In this document: piece after piece, positions 11,657 to 22,324 of the stretch | How the letters are laid out: each line of letters starts with the position of its first letter | How positions within the stretch are numbered: position 1 is the stretch's first letter | DNA from: Paragyromitra xinjiangensis | Taxonomy: Eukaryota; Ascomycota; Pezizomycetes; Pezizales; Discinaceae | Direction: 5' to 3' | Length of the DNA stretch: 64,000 nucleotides | Assembly: GCA_038503065.1 (NCBI GenBank) | Contig: JBCAMK010000020.1 | Location: 124,001-188,000 of the forward strand | The notes under the pieces: generated by a model | Seen by the model: only the letters and a program-made list of their open reading frames with translations | The model's database searches: none | Told to the model about the DNA's origin: nothing | Translations under genes and position numbers: made by a program

Positions 11657-12847
11657 ATGGTATTCGTCAAGATCTCCGCCCTTCCCGCCCTTCTCTTCGC
11701 CGTCTCTGCGATGGGTGCTCCGCTCGATAGCGCCGCCGACTCTGCCTACGCCAACGGATACTCCAGCGGCTTCGCAGCCCCCGATAACTCCAACTACAAT
11801 TCGAATACCAACGTAAACACCAACGTAAACACCAACAATAACGGAATCCAGGGTACCGGTTACTGCACCTACTACCCCAATGGCATCCTCCTCCCGGTTC
11901 CTTATAACGCCAATGCCATCCCGACCGCTGTTAACACTGTTGGCGCCCCAGTCGTAGCTACGCCTACGCCTGCTGCCACCAACACCCCAGCGATTGACCT
12001 TGATGCTCTGAATAAGCGTCGGTTCGGTTTTGGCGGTTTTGGTAGCGGGAATCAGAACCAGAACATCAACCAGAACATCAATGATAACCAGAACACTAAC
12101 ACTGGTCTCTTCGGCGGTGGTTTCGGATTCAAGCGCGATCTCGAGAAGCGCGATTTCGGATCCGGGAACTCCAACCAGAACATCAACCAGAACATCAACG
12201 ATAATTCTAACCTTGGCTCTGCTTTTGGCAGTGGTAGTGGCGGTTTTGGAAGCGGCATCGGAAACGGTTTTGGCGGCCTCGGCAGTTACGGTGGTGGCTT
12301 TGGTGGTTTTGGAGGCGGCTATAGAAATGGTTTCGGTGGTGGTAACTCAAACGTAAATGTCAACAGCAACACCAACGCAAACAGCGACAGATTCGGTAAC
12401 GGCTTCGGTTTCGGCAGCTTCTTCAAGCGTGATGCTCAGAACATCAACTCTAATGAGAACTTCAACACCAACGCCAACACCAATGGTTTCGGAAATGGCT
12501 TCGGCTTCGGCTTCCCCCCTATCGAAGAGGCTGTGTCAGGAGATGAGACTGTGGGAAATGACGCCGAGGAGGCTGAGGGCGATGGGGTTGAGGGCGATGG
12601 GGTTGAAGGCGATGATGATGTTGAGGGCGATGAGGTCGAGAAGAGAAATGTCGGTTCTTCAAACTCCGGCTCTGGACGTGGTCTGCAGAATAACAACCAG
12701 CCCAACAACGTGAACCGTGTCGGCAGCAACCGCCACAACTCTGGGTCCAAGGGCAGCCACGAAAAGCGTGCTACCGGCTTCATCGGAGGAACTCCCTATG
12801 TCGTTTGCGGATATGACGGTGCCAGCAACCGTTTCATTCAGATTTAA
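11657..12847 (+). CDS. Secreted Asn/Gly-rich protein with Kex2-type processing sites
   Basis: A single-exon 396-aa precursor of unknown function, probably secreted and cut by kexin in the Golgi. A signal peptide (residues 1 to about 20, ending AVSAMGA) is followed by an Asn-rich stretch (about 45-62) and a short segment with Cys70. Dibasic K-R sites occur at 120-121, 159-160, 164-165, 257-258, 329-330 and 370-371. Between them lie repeats of the form (N-Q/S/T)n followed by Gly/Phe-rich runs (GFGFG), at about 131-158, 169-225, 229-256 and 260-286. Residues 289-329 are acidic with a tandem EGDGV-type minisatellite. A conserved-looking tail follows the last site (TPYVVCGYDG, Cys384). The layout fits Kex2-processed repeat proteins, which can give surface peptides or peptide signals. 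It could instead be an unprocessed wall protein. TATA box at 11441. Confidence 0.85.
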   Translation: MVFVKISALPALLFAVSAMGAPLDSAADSAYANGYSSGFAAPDNSNYNSNTNVNTNVNTNNNGIQGTGYCTYYPNGILLPVPYNANAIPTAVNTVGAPVVATPTPAATNTPAIDLDALNKRRFGFGGFGSGNQNQNINQNINDNQNTNTGLFGGGFGFKRDLEKRDFGSGNSNQNINQNINDNSNLGSAFGSGSGGFGSGIGNGFGGLGSYGGGFGGFGGGYRNGFGGGNSNVNVNSNTNANSDRFGNGFGFGSFFKRDAQNINSNENFNTNANTNGFGNGFGFGFPPIEEAVSGDETVGNDAEEAEGDGVEGDGVEGDDDVEGDEVEKRNVGSSNSGSGRGLQNNNQPNNVNRVGSNRHNSGSKGSHEKRATGFIGGTPYVVCGYDGASNRFIQI

Positions 12848-13814
12848 GAGTCGTGTAGTTTAATGGGATTGGTTTGATGTTACTTGTCCGATAATCCTCC
12901 TTTGTTTCTTTTCTCTACAGCGGGGAGGATTGGGCTAGGGGATGGTTAGCAAAAATTTCTATTGTATTTTAATTTTTAAAAGGCGATTAGATTTTTTTAC
13001 TTAAAAATATATTCTTAAACATATCTTATCACGGTGAACAGTGAACAGTCATTATGTGCAAAGTCTGATATCCCAAGATTCCTGTGCACGGTCAAGAGCC
13101 CTAGGACCAGGTATTGCCTCACTGTCACGGGGCAATATCCAGAGGGCTATGTGTAGCTCTCTACTCGACCTTTCTCTTCTTGTTCTCATCATCCTCATAC
13201 CTAATAAATACACTCGCCTTTGTACCTCAGTGTCTTGCACCTGGACTGTGGCCCAAGGCCTTACACTATGTATTGTCTTACAGTCACAGCCATTGCCAAG
13301 AATTGTCGTTGTGGTTACCCGATTGGGATTGTTAGTATCTAGTAAGTTCTTGGCAGGAAACGTTGACCCTAACTACATGCAGCTTATTCCACGTCCTCTT
13401 CACAGGAACGCCGGCGCCATTTGCAAGACCTGGCGGTAAGAGATATCTGCTACCCACATGGTCTAGGCTTAAAAAAAGCAATTCCTTGAATCTGCGCTTC
13501 ATCTGATGGCAGACGAATATATTTCCTTGTCCCGAAATTGTGGGGACCCTGGCCATGTGGATAAAATCCGGGGCAAGACCCATTGCAGTCCACTTTATAT
13601 TTGTAGGCATCTCGCTCGGTCTAGGATGTGTCTTAAAGCGACATGCGGTTCCCGCATTTTATCCGAGAAGGCAACGGCAATCATTACCCCGAGCAAGCTA
13701 CCGATGAAGCATCCGAACTCTGTAACTGTGGAGTATAAATTCTGAATATCAAGCTGCAAAGGACTATAATTGATAAATTAGTGCGATCTGAAAACTCCAG
13801 AAATATTCTCTACA
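12848..13814. other. Intergenic region
   Basis: An AT-rich 3' flank of the repeat-protein gene is followed by sequence with only unsupported short frames. A 22-bp hairpin (AGAGGGCTA...TAGCTCTCT) lies at 13141-13162. The last 100-150 bases are the presumed promoter and leader of the esterase. Confidence 0.6.
13141..13162. repeat. Hairpin AGAGGGCTA / TAGCTCTCT
   Basis: Nine-base arms with one mismatch around TGTG, similar to the palindrome at 3527. Confidence 0.45.
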
Positions 13815-15618
13815 ATGTCCTGGTTGCGCATGTTTCTCCTTTGCGCACTAGCGCCCCAAGCACATGGCTTCCCGAAAACAAATTCCATTGAGAGCGTAAC
13901 TCCCACGGCAGTTCTTGACTATGGAACTTTTCAGGGTGCCTATGATTCGACGTATAACATCTCATACTTCAAATCAATCCCTTTTGCAGCGCCACCCGTT
14001 GGAAACCTTCGATTTCGTGCGCCCCAGCCACCCCTAAAGATAGAAGGGGTCTTCAACAGTTCGGTGACGAAGGATTTTTGTGTACAGCGTACTGTCAACG
14101 GGTCCGAAGATTGTCTCTATCTAGAGCTTTACGGGAGAAAATTTGAAGCTAGAGCAAAGAAACCTGTATTGGTTGATATGGCCGATTCTCCGCAAATGTT
14201 AAAAGTACGGACTACTTACCGATGATTTAGATGTGGCTGTATGGAGGCGGCTATATCCAAGGCGGGGGATCAACATCCTGGCCACCGTTCGTTTACCCCA
14301 CATTGAATGTGTCAACCCTGAATGACTTCATCGTGGTGTTGCCGAACTACAGAGTCAATTCTTTTGGGTTCCTTGCTGGAAGGGCGATTAAGGAAGACCC
14401 TACGACTGATCTGAACGTTGGGTTGCTGGATCAACAAGCAGCGCTGAAGTGGGTGCAAAAGGTACTGCCAACAATCGAGTCAACGATAAAAACTTAGCAT
14501 TCACTAAAGTTGAAGATAGTACATTCATATCTTCGGTGGAGATCCATTAAAAGTCACACTTTGGGGCCAGAGCGCTGGTGCCGGATCTGTACTTTCTCAC
14601 GTAATTGCAAACAGCCGTATGTCTTCTTAAATTATGGGTCAGGGTCAGGGTTAGGGTTAACATTTCCATCCAGAAGCAACATTATTTCAGAAAGCGGTCG
14701 CATCCTCCCCGTTCATTCAAAAGCAGTATAATTATGATTCTCCGGAAGTAAAAGAAGTATTTAGCGCCTATGTGAACGGCACTGGCTGCGGCAATGTTCC
14801 CAAATCCCAGACTATCACATGCCTACGTAAAGTTGATCTTCAGACTATCCGCGACGTATCTCTGGCTGTTGATGTAATCCATGCAGATTTCATCTCGCAC
14901 GCCTGGACCCCAGTAGTGGATGGAGAACTGCTCAAAGAGAGATTCTCGGTTGCTACGGCAAAGGGCAAGGCGAATCCTGACTATGCTCTCTCGGTATACA
15001 ACACGCACGAAGGGGAGAACTTTGTGCCAAATGCACTTATGACAACCCAAACCTACGATTCATGGTTGACGGCATATTTGCCAGGCTTTTCGACTGACCA
15101 AGTTAAGAAATTAAACGATTTGTACCCAGAATATTTCGCGGATGGTGCGAACGGGAGTTATAAACGCGCCGCAGACGTGTATCGGGACTCAGTGCTAACA
15201 TGTCCAGCCCTGTGGGCTACCTTGGCGACGGCCAAAACCGGGAAAAAAGGTTACTTCGTCGAATTCAGTATTAGCCCGGGCAAACATGCAAGTGACACGC
15301 AATATGTGAATACTAAAGTACCCCAGCCAAGCTCGGGCTAACAAGTCACAGTGGAATACAATTCAACCAGCCCAAACACTCCACCCACATATTTACCACG
15401 CATATTCCAGTGGGTATGCGTCGTTCGTACAAACTGGAGATCCGAACACACATCGTTTGACAAAAACGGAATATCCGGAAATTGAGACGGGGAAGCTATT
15501 CTTGATCGGGGATGGAGGGGCTGCAAACTCGACTACTCCGCTGAGGACTGAAAAGTTCGATGAGTTGAGAAGGAGATGCGATTTCTGGGAAGAGAATGCA
15601 GCAGACGTTCCTCTCTGA
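13815..15618 (+). CDS. Secreted type-B carboxylesterase/lipase
   Basis: An alpha/beta-hydrolase of the carboxylesterase B family, expected to hydrolyse carboxylic esters outside the cell. Exons 13815..14171, 14231..14461, 14520..14616, 14674..15305 and 15352..15618 join to 527 aa, a usual length. A signal peptide covers about residues 1-19. SIPFAAPPVGNLRF and SEDCLYL are N-terminal family motifs and LYGGGYIQGG is the oxyanion region. The nucleophile elbow GQSAGAGS places Ser214. Glu341 in NTHEGENF and His433 in PGKHASD complete the likely triad. The reading frame is interrupted only by spliceable introns, and the true C-terminus (CDFWEENAADVPL) appears only after the 15306-15351 intron. Intron 3 contains TCAGGG/TTAGGG repeats. 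Substrate is unknown. It is adjacent to a transporter, but co-function is speculative. Confidence 0.92.
14636..14659. repeat. Telomere-like repeat array inside an intron
   Basis: Two GGGTCA units then two GGGTTA units, about 24 bp of the 57-nt third intron (14617-14673) of the carboxylesterase gene. The GTATGT donor and CCAG acceptor are intact. Confidence 0.85.
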
Positions 15619-16691
15619 GACGTCGACAAAGACCAGGTATATGTACATAATATTCCAATCGAAAGCTATGCATGTCGACTATGAGTGTTGACTAGCTATA
15701 GAATACCTTATAATATTACAAAATTAAGATGCGTAGGGGGGTGGGTCACCGAGTATCATATTCGCTAAATATCGCAAGAGCGAAGTATGATACGCAAACC
15801 GGCTTTACACATAGGGCAAGCTAGACGATATACGTACTATAAACTGGCCATAATGAACTGGGACTTGAGATACGATGATTAACTCAATAAATATGTGCAG
15901 TAGTTAAAACGGTCGGGGTCACCCTAACTGCTACCCAGAATACACTAAATACAACTCATTTGGCCACACCTTCGTCGTACACACGATAATACTATCTCAT
16001 GGCAAACCCTCGAGAGGGCTGTACGCCAATTGCGAGTTTTTCCATTTATTATACCTGTTATCCGAGACTAGAAGGCTCGGCAAACCGTTATCCACCCCAC
16101 TTCATGTACGTATATTTAAAGATCCAGGGTTTGCATATCGGCCCCCCGCACCTAGTGGGCCCGGAGTATTAGGTGCGGAAGCGAGCTCGTGCAGCTAGTG
16201 CTACATACCCATGTTTCTGGTAATCAAATATTTTAGGTGTAAGGGTAGTACTGGAGGAGTGGCAACTCTACCAGCTAAGTAAAAGTCTCAGAGATGTCAC
16301 GTCGGGTGTCAAAATAAACCTTAAACCGTGGCTTTTGGCAGATCCTAGCAGTTCAACTTGTCGCTAAAATCAAAGCGGTAACCCGAAGGGCATCGTTGCC
16401 CCACAAATAAATCCTAATAGAGATCCGTGGCCGAAAGTTGGGACAACGGACGTCCGTTAATGCCAGGGATTAACCTGATTGTTGGCAATGATCTTCAAAT
16501 CCCTCGGCGCCAAGCACGTAATGTTCTGGGCCAAAGCATAGTCTTACTAAGGCTGAGCTGATCATCCGAGGAAAACGAGAATTTCAAAGTACAATTTATA
16601 CTTAATATCACTTGCACCCATTCCAGAAAATCCTTATCTCGTGGTCCGTGACCGCCGAAGCAAAAAGCGTCAACAGCCGCGACATCTAGAC
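15619..16691. other. Intergenic region
   Basis: No gene seen. A hairpin with GTATCAT...CGCT / AGCG...ATGATAC arms lies at about 15752-15791. A CCCTCGAGAGGG palindrome lies near 16007-16018. The sequence just before 16692 is the presumed leader of the symporter gene; an upstream in-frame ATG exists at 16641. Confidence 0.55.
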
Positions 16692-18959
16692 ATGTCGGAG
16701 GAAAGCCAGCTCGAAAAGCAATACGTTGGTGGCAAATCAAGTGCTAGTCATATCAGCACCCCCGATACTGAGGAGTGGACTTCTAAAGAGGAGAAAGCCC
16801 TGGTGACAAAGCTTGATTGGAGAATTGTTCCTCTCGTAACAGTACTATACTTGCTCTGCTTTATTGATAGGTAAAGAACCTGAACCCAAAATTTGGAGAA
16901 CTGCGCTCTTGCGAGAATGCTTTATTCAGCTGATATCTAATAATAGATCCAACATTGGGTATGCTCACCCGTATTCTTCCTCCACGTCCACCTTGGCTCA
17001 CGATACATCAGAAATGCTCGCATTCAAGGGATGCAAGATGAGCTCAATCTTGAGGGTTTGAGATTCAACTGGGCATTGACAATCTTCTACATTTTCTATC
17101 TCATGTTTGTCATCTATAAACTTGGACTAGCCTACGGATTGATCTAATACCCAGCAAGTGTTGAAATTCCAAGTAATATTCTGCTCAAGCACGTTGGTAG
17201 GTTCCTGGTGACACAAGTGCGGCAGATATCTGCTAACCATATCTAGGCCCGAAAATTTATAGTAGATCCCCGATCACTTTCACCATATGCCATGAGTTAT
17301 TACTAATCTATAACCCCCAGTTCCGTTTATCGTACTCGCCTTTGGCATCATATCTATGTGCACAGCCTTTACAAAAAGTTTCGCAGGCTTATGTGTCGTT
17401 AGAGCCTTTCTTGGCCTTGCTGAAGGTGGAGCCATGCCGGTTAGTTCCTCTACGGATGTGTATGATTGTAGCTACTAATTTCATAGGGAATTGCTTTTTT
17501 TTTGAGCTGCTTTTACAAACGGCATGAGCTCCTATTTAGGATTGGTCTTTTTGTATCTTCCAGCTCACTTGCTGGGGCCTTTGGCGGACTGTTGGCAACT
17601 GCATTGTCGTAGGTACCATCTCCAGTTAACAACGATATCTGCTGACAAAGTAGTCGGATCCCTCAATGGGGCATTGCGAGTTCTCCCATACATACGCTAG
17701 TACCCATTACTCGTCTCCTATGCAGTTGCTAACACCTTAGCAGCTGGCGTAATATATTCTTCTTCGAGGGTTTAGTTAGTATTCCCCAATAGCTTATAAT
17801 TAAGACGCACAAACTCATGTATGAATGCCAGATCACAATCATTATTGCTGTCAGCGGATATTTTCTGATGCCATCATCGCCTGAAACTTGCCGATTCTTG
17901 AGCAGACGAGAGCGCTATATAGCTGTGGAGAGGATACGGCGAGAACACAAAGAGGTCCGTATATTTCCCCTCACATATCTGACAATTTTAACAATAAGCA
18001 GCTACTTGTTGAAAAAACAGAGCTCAAGCACGTTAAAAGGGCACTTCTTAACATTAACAACCTCTTCTGTGGCTTTGGTTTCTTTTTTATCAATATAACT
18101 GTTCAAAGTTTTTCACTGTTCCTGGTTAGTCACTGAATATTCTCGAGCAATATAAAACAGACTAATGAGAATAGCCAACGATTCTAAGGGCCCTTGGCTG
18201 GACTGAAACGCGCGCACAGGTAAATCCCAAGCCACTCCTAAGCTGATAGTAGCTAAACCAATAACCTAGCTATTCACCGTTCCCCCATATGCGGTTGCCT
18301 GCTGTTCTTCTATTCTGGTAGCATGGCTATCCGACCACCATCGCAGGCGAGGATTGTACATATTTTTGTGTGCAGTGCTAGTTATCATAGGTTACGCCAT
18401 TCTCATCACTGCAAAGTCACCAAATATCCGTTATATGGCGGTATTCTTTGCTGCGTCAGGAGCCTTCCCACTTGGTCCAGCCTTCCTATCGTGGAGCCTT
18501 AACAGTGAGTTACGGAACACTATCAAAGGATATTATAGCTTTAACAATCCCTAGACGCGGCTGGTCCTTCAGTTCGCGCAGTTTCCAGTGGGTTTGTTGT
18601 ATCGGTGGGAACCGCGGGCGGTATACTTGCAACGTATGAATTAACCCCACGAGCCCCTGGGAAAAATTTTGCCAATTAACACTCCTAGATGGGTATACGT
18701 TCCCTCGGATGCCCCGAACTATATCAAAGGTCATTCTATCAACTTAGGTAAATGCAAAGATCCTCGAGTCACTCACAAACTAACTCCCTCAGGTGCCGAG
18801 GCCGTTGCAGCATCAATAAGCATTTGCGCCATCCTGTATATCAGATGGGAGAATAGTCTCCGGAAAAAAGGAAAGCGTGATTACCGTTTAGAAGGTCTAA
18901 GCGAGGGCGAAGCTCAGAAATTAGGGTATCGACACCCAGGCTTTCGATATATTGAGTAA
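16692..18959 (+). CDS. MFS anion:cation symporter (Dal5/Tna1-like permease)
   Basis: A 12-helix uptake permease of the ACS family, whose members import nicotinate, allantoate, pantothenate and similar organic anions. The substrate is not predictable. Sixteen exons: 16692..16870, 16947..16958, 17012..17104, 17159..17196, 17247..17261, 17321..17439, 17487..17605, 17651..17695, 17744..17774, 17832..17954, 18002..18124, 18175..18219, 18270..18504, 18555..18633, 18689..18747, 18793..18959. The joined length is 1482 nt, 493 aa. Recognisable blocks are LDWRIVPLVTVLYLLCFIDR, FNWALTIFYIFYL, AFLGLAEGGAMPG, WRNIFFFEGL, PSSPETCRFLSRRER, HVKRALLNINN and WVYVPSDAPNYIKGH. Exons 2 (12 nt) and 5 (15 nt) are micro-exons. 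The intron at 17696-17743 appears to use a GC donor; otherwise the frame breaks there. Start chosen at MSEESQLEKQY; MVRDRR at 16641 is an alternative. Confidence 0.88.
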
Positions 18960-21729
18960 CAAGTTTACGCAATCGCGACATCATGTAGTTACTACATAGT
19001 TGGTCATAACTTCACACAGCATTCCACACTAAATTCAACTACTAAATATCACTGTTGATGGTGAATCCTGGAATATATACTGATTTAAGTACCAACCCCA
19101 TGTAATCCCTAAATTCCACTCCCCAACCCCCAACGCAACACACTATAGTAGTCCATTAGCAGACGAGCTTCCTGCCTACAGCTTCCCTACATAATTCTGA
19201 AATCACCGGTACTATAGTAGCCTCGGATAAACGGTGGCAGAACCTAGCACTACATGTAGTAATAAGTAACAAGACTATGTGCAGAGAACTTAGACACAGC
19301 GTAAATGCTAAGATCTACCTCCAGCGATATATTATTTCTTGTTGAATTACTAGAGACAATCGCTAGCTAATTTACCACTAGCGGTCAAGTACAGTAGAGT
19401 TTGCAGTTGACTCATTTACTTCTTCATACGTCTTTTATAGAAAATTTATCTTAACTTACACTAGTGATCTATACCTTGGGCCAGACACCCACATTAGAAT
19501 CCACGTCCGTCCGTATCCTCCTACTCCTCCCAGATACTCATTTCAAAAGACACCACGCAAACTCATGGCATAGGTTCCAGTAGTTATTGAGAGCACCGTA
19601 TATGCTAAACACCCACAATACAGCCTAGGTCTTTGAAGCAAAATATACAGGACTCAGACTCATCCCTATCCACTCTACAACCTACTCGACTAAGATAGGA
19701 AATAGTGGTACAATCAACACGCGGTACTATTATCAGGCTATAACCCCTCCCCAACACTCTCTGCCGTGTTCGGTCACAGAACGATGAGAATGAGCTATCC
19801 CGTCCGCTCTGGCATATCCAAGCGTCGTATCGCCTGGTTAGTACTGCAGTGGGTGACCATGTGGGAATCCCAGGTACCGAACTCAATTACTTATTTTTTC
19901 CCTTTTTCTCTCGATCCGATAGCGTCATCCTCCAACTCTGTGATACACCTACTGGGGGAAGATAAGCAGTGCAGTACTCTAAATAGGGAGGTAGAGTGGA
20001 TCTTAGCAATCATTTGGTTTTATTATAAGAATATTCTCATAGGGTGATTTGGCTAAGTCGTCTCGAGGCGATAAAGTGAGTAGTACTTCATAGGTACAGC
20101 ATGGGGGAGATATCAATCTAGAATATATCCCAGACAACATATAGACTCATCACGAGATGGATAGGGAAAATCAACCTGTTTGTAGACCCGGCTTAGACGT
20201 CTATGTAGAAATACCGTATAAACTGGTCAAATACCGTATTTAGAATACTGTCCAAATACGACCCGGCGCTAGCATGTAGCTTACGCGTAGAAAACACTTG
20301 AGCCAGCCGGATATAAAATAGTTCCTATCCTTTATGCTATATTTGCTACCATATTAAGTTTAGCTTTACCAGACTATGGGATACCGCATAAACCAAATAA
20401 ATATGACTTGGTGCTAGTATTTTGCTAGAACCGATCTGAGCTGGGTCAAAACCCCTTACAGACCGTATGTAGCCACTTTCCTAAACGATCTTAGTCACAG
20501 TGGTGGTGGAGTGGGTTTAGGTGAGCCACATTCCAGTCCAGATCGGTTCTAGCACCAAGTCGTATTTATTCAAGAACTGGAACTATTTTATATCCGGTTG
20601 GCTGGAGCATTTTCTACGCGTGAGCCACATACATCTAACTAGTTTATACGGTAGCCCTAAACCTTAGAAAGAGAAACGGTGCGGCTCTGCAGCCCTAATG
20701 CACGTGCCAAACGATGCAGCTACAGTATCCAGCTCCTCCTCCCCGAACTTTTGCCCTTATCACCCACCAAACACCAAACCCCACCTCCACCCCTACCGCA
20801 CCAATGAGCAGTAACCATGGTTCAGCTACTGCCAATCCGCCCGCAATCCTACAGAACTTGCCTGTAGACACCCCGGGCCATCTGGACAACTCCTCAGGCT
20901 GAAACCTAATCAGATACCGCTTCCTATAAGTTCACTAACGCCTGGCTACTCCTACAAGGCTGTCCTAATTTTCCCGAAAAGCGAAGCAAGTCCGCTGGGA
21001 CACCGCAATACCGCATCCGGAAACCACCGGCTTTCAAGAGAAGCCATATGACCAAAATGAGAGGTCAGGACTATATACCAATAACAACCGCAATTTGAAG
21101 CCGCAAACTGTCTTAGTCGCAAACGTTTACCGCACGGTTTTCGTTTGCTCATCTTCTCCACGCGATCCAGCTAACTGTTGTAATTGCCATCGCTGAGTCC
21201 CAATTGATGGTGGTGCCCCGGTCCATCCAAAACAACCGCCAAAACAAACTAGATGTTTTCTGGTCGGTGCAATGTCCCTAAACAAACCGGCATATTTGTG
21301 CTACACGCATGCCCCCAAGCTCACTCCCGTTGAGCAATCAATAGCAAGGCCCACTTCCATCCACCGCACCTAGCAATACACATATCTCTATGCCTTGGGT
21401 AGAAGGTCGTGCGACCCTAAATCTGTCCCCTACCATTCGATAGGGGCGAGAATACTTCCCTGGGCCAATCCAAGAAGCGTAAATCTTCCCTACCTATGAA
21501 AATGCGCTAAGATACTGACAGAGGCTTGTAATATAAAGGTACAGTACAATCGCTCTATAAGAATACCGTCGGGACCGAGCATGCAGACAGAAGAATATTC
21601 TTTTAAGGGGAGTAGTCTAACCCAATGAAGAAGGTTTATGGAGAAGACTTTACCAAATACGGACTAGGAAGATAGTTTTGGGGGGTTGGGGCAAGGGCAA
21701 GGATGCTTTCAATCGATTCTTACACAAAA
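18960..21729. other. Repeat-bearing intergenic region
   Basis: No intact gene seen. A TA-flanked inverted-repeat element lies at 20213-20652. A CTACATGTAG palindrome is near 19252. The frames at 19605-19886 and 19766-20047 overlap on opposite strands and show no family motif. Confidence 0.55.
20213..20652. mobile_element. Terminal-inverted-repeat element (MITE-like), TA flanks
   Basis: The ends read TACCGTATAAACT at the left and AGTTTATACGGTA at the right, with TA at both outer edges, as expected of Tc1/mariner-type insertion. Inside, several blocks repeat in inverted order: ACGCGTAGAAAA, CCGGATATAAAATAGTTCC, GACTTGGTGCTAG and AACCGATCTG at left pair with their complements at right (about 20532-20652). 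The left arm is longer and holds a second terminus-like word, ATACCGCATAAACC, at 20381, and an 11-bp duplication ending in CTAG. That suggests nested or rearranged insertion. No transposase frame is present, so it is non-autonomous or a relic. Confidence 0.75.
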
Positions 21730-21969
21730 ATGTCGGCGTCAGCCCCAGTCCCCTTTAGCGTGGTCCCACACCCAGATCCCGATGACGAAAAGGCAGTTAA
21801 AGCTTGGATTTCCAAACTTGTCTCGGCATAGGATTCGGAGAAGGATGATGAACTTATAGACGTAACAATAGTCGAAGATGCTGTCCATGCATGTGGAGAC
21901 AAACAATTTGTCTTAGCTTCGCATGCAGCTTTCCTTCCTCTCCACCCCGAGGAGGTCTTGGGATGCTAA
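21730..21969 (+). pseudogene. Possible coding remnant with one internal stop
   Basis: Read from the ATG at 21730, 79 codons are open except for one TAG at 21829-21831. The first 33 codons (MSASAPVPFSVVPHP...) and the 45 after the stop (DSEKDDELIDVTIVED...GDKQFVLASHAAF) look like ordinary protein in composition. The frame ends with TAA at 21967. The second half faintly resembles a BTB-like strand pattern, but I would not assign a family. It lies 356 bp from the 3' end of the deaminase-fold gene, on the opposite strand. Alternatives are a spliced exon pair or chance. Confidence 0.3.
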
Positions 21970-22324
21970 CATAGTGTGATGGTGGAAGATATGGGCAGGT
22001 TGCTGCCATAGTTATGTACCCGCTTTCGCACTCTTACACTTACATAAAGTCTGGGCCGACATGACAGCTTTGAGATAGTTAGGCGGAGTGTCCTCAAGCG
22101 TAGCGCACAGAGGGGCTGGCCTGTGTGAAACACATGTTTATTATGACAGAACCATGCTTGAGAGCCAGTTAGATAGGAAATTAATTTTTTTCTACACTCT
22201 GGAGTGTTCTACTGTCGGGTGATCACACCCATGATCTAAACCTTATTTCAAACGATGAGGATACTTGTTACTCCATCAAATTCCTCCCCACTTCCTCATC
22301 TTCAAAACCTATTAGCGGAAACCT

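Noticed and set aside
12030..12713. Thr/Ser/Val-rich plus frames and an antisense Pro/Lys-rich frame inside the repeat-protein gene
   Set aside because: Shadow frames generated by the repetitive Asn/Gly codons of the real gene.
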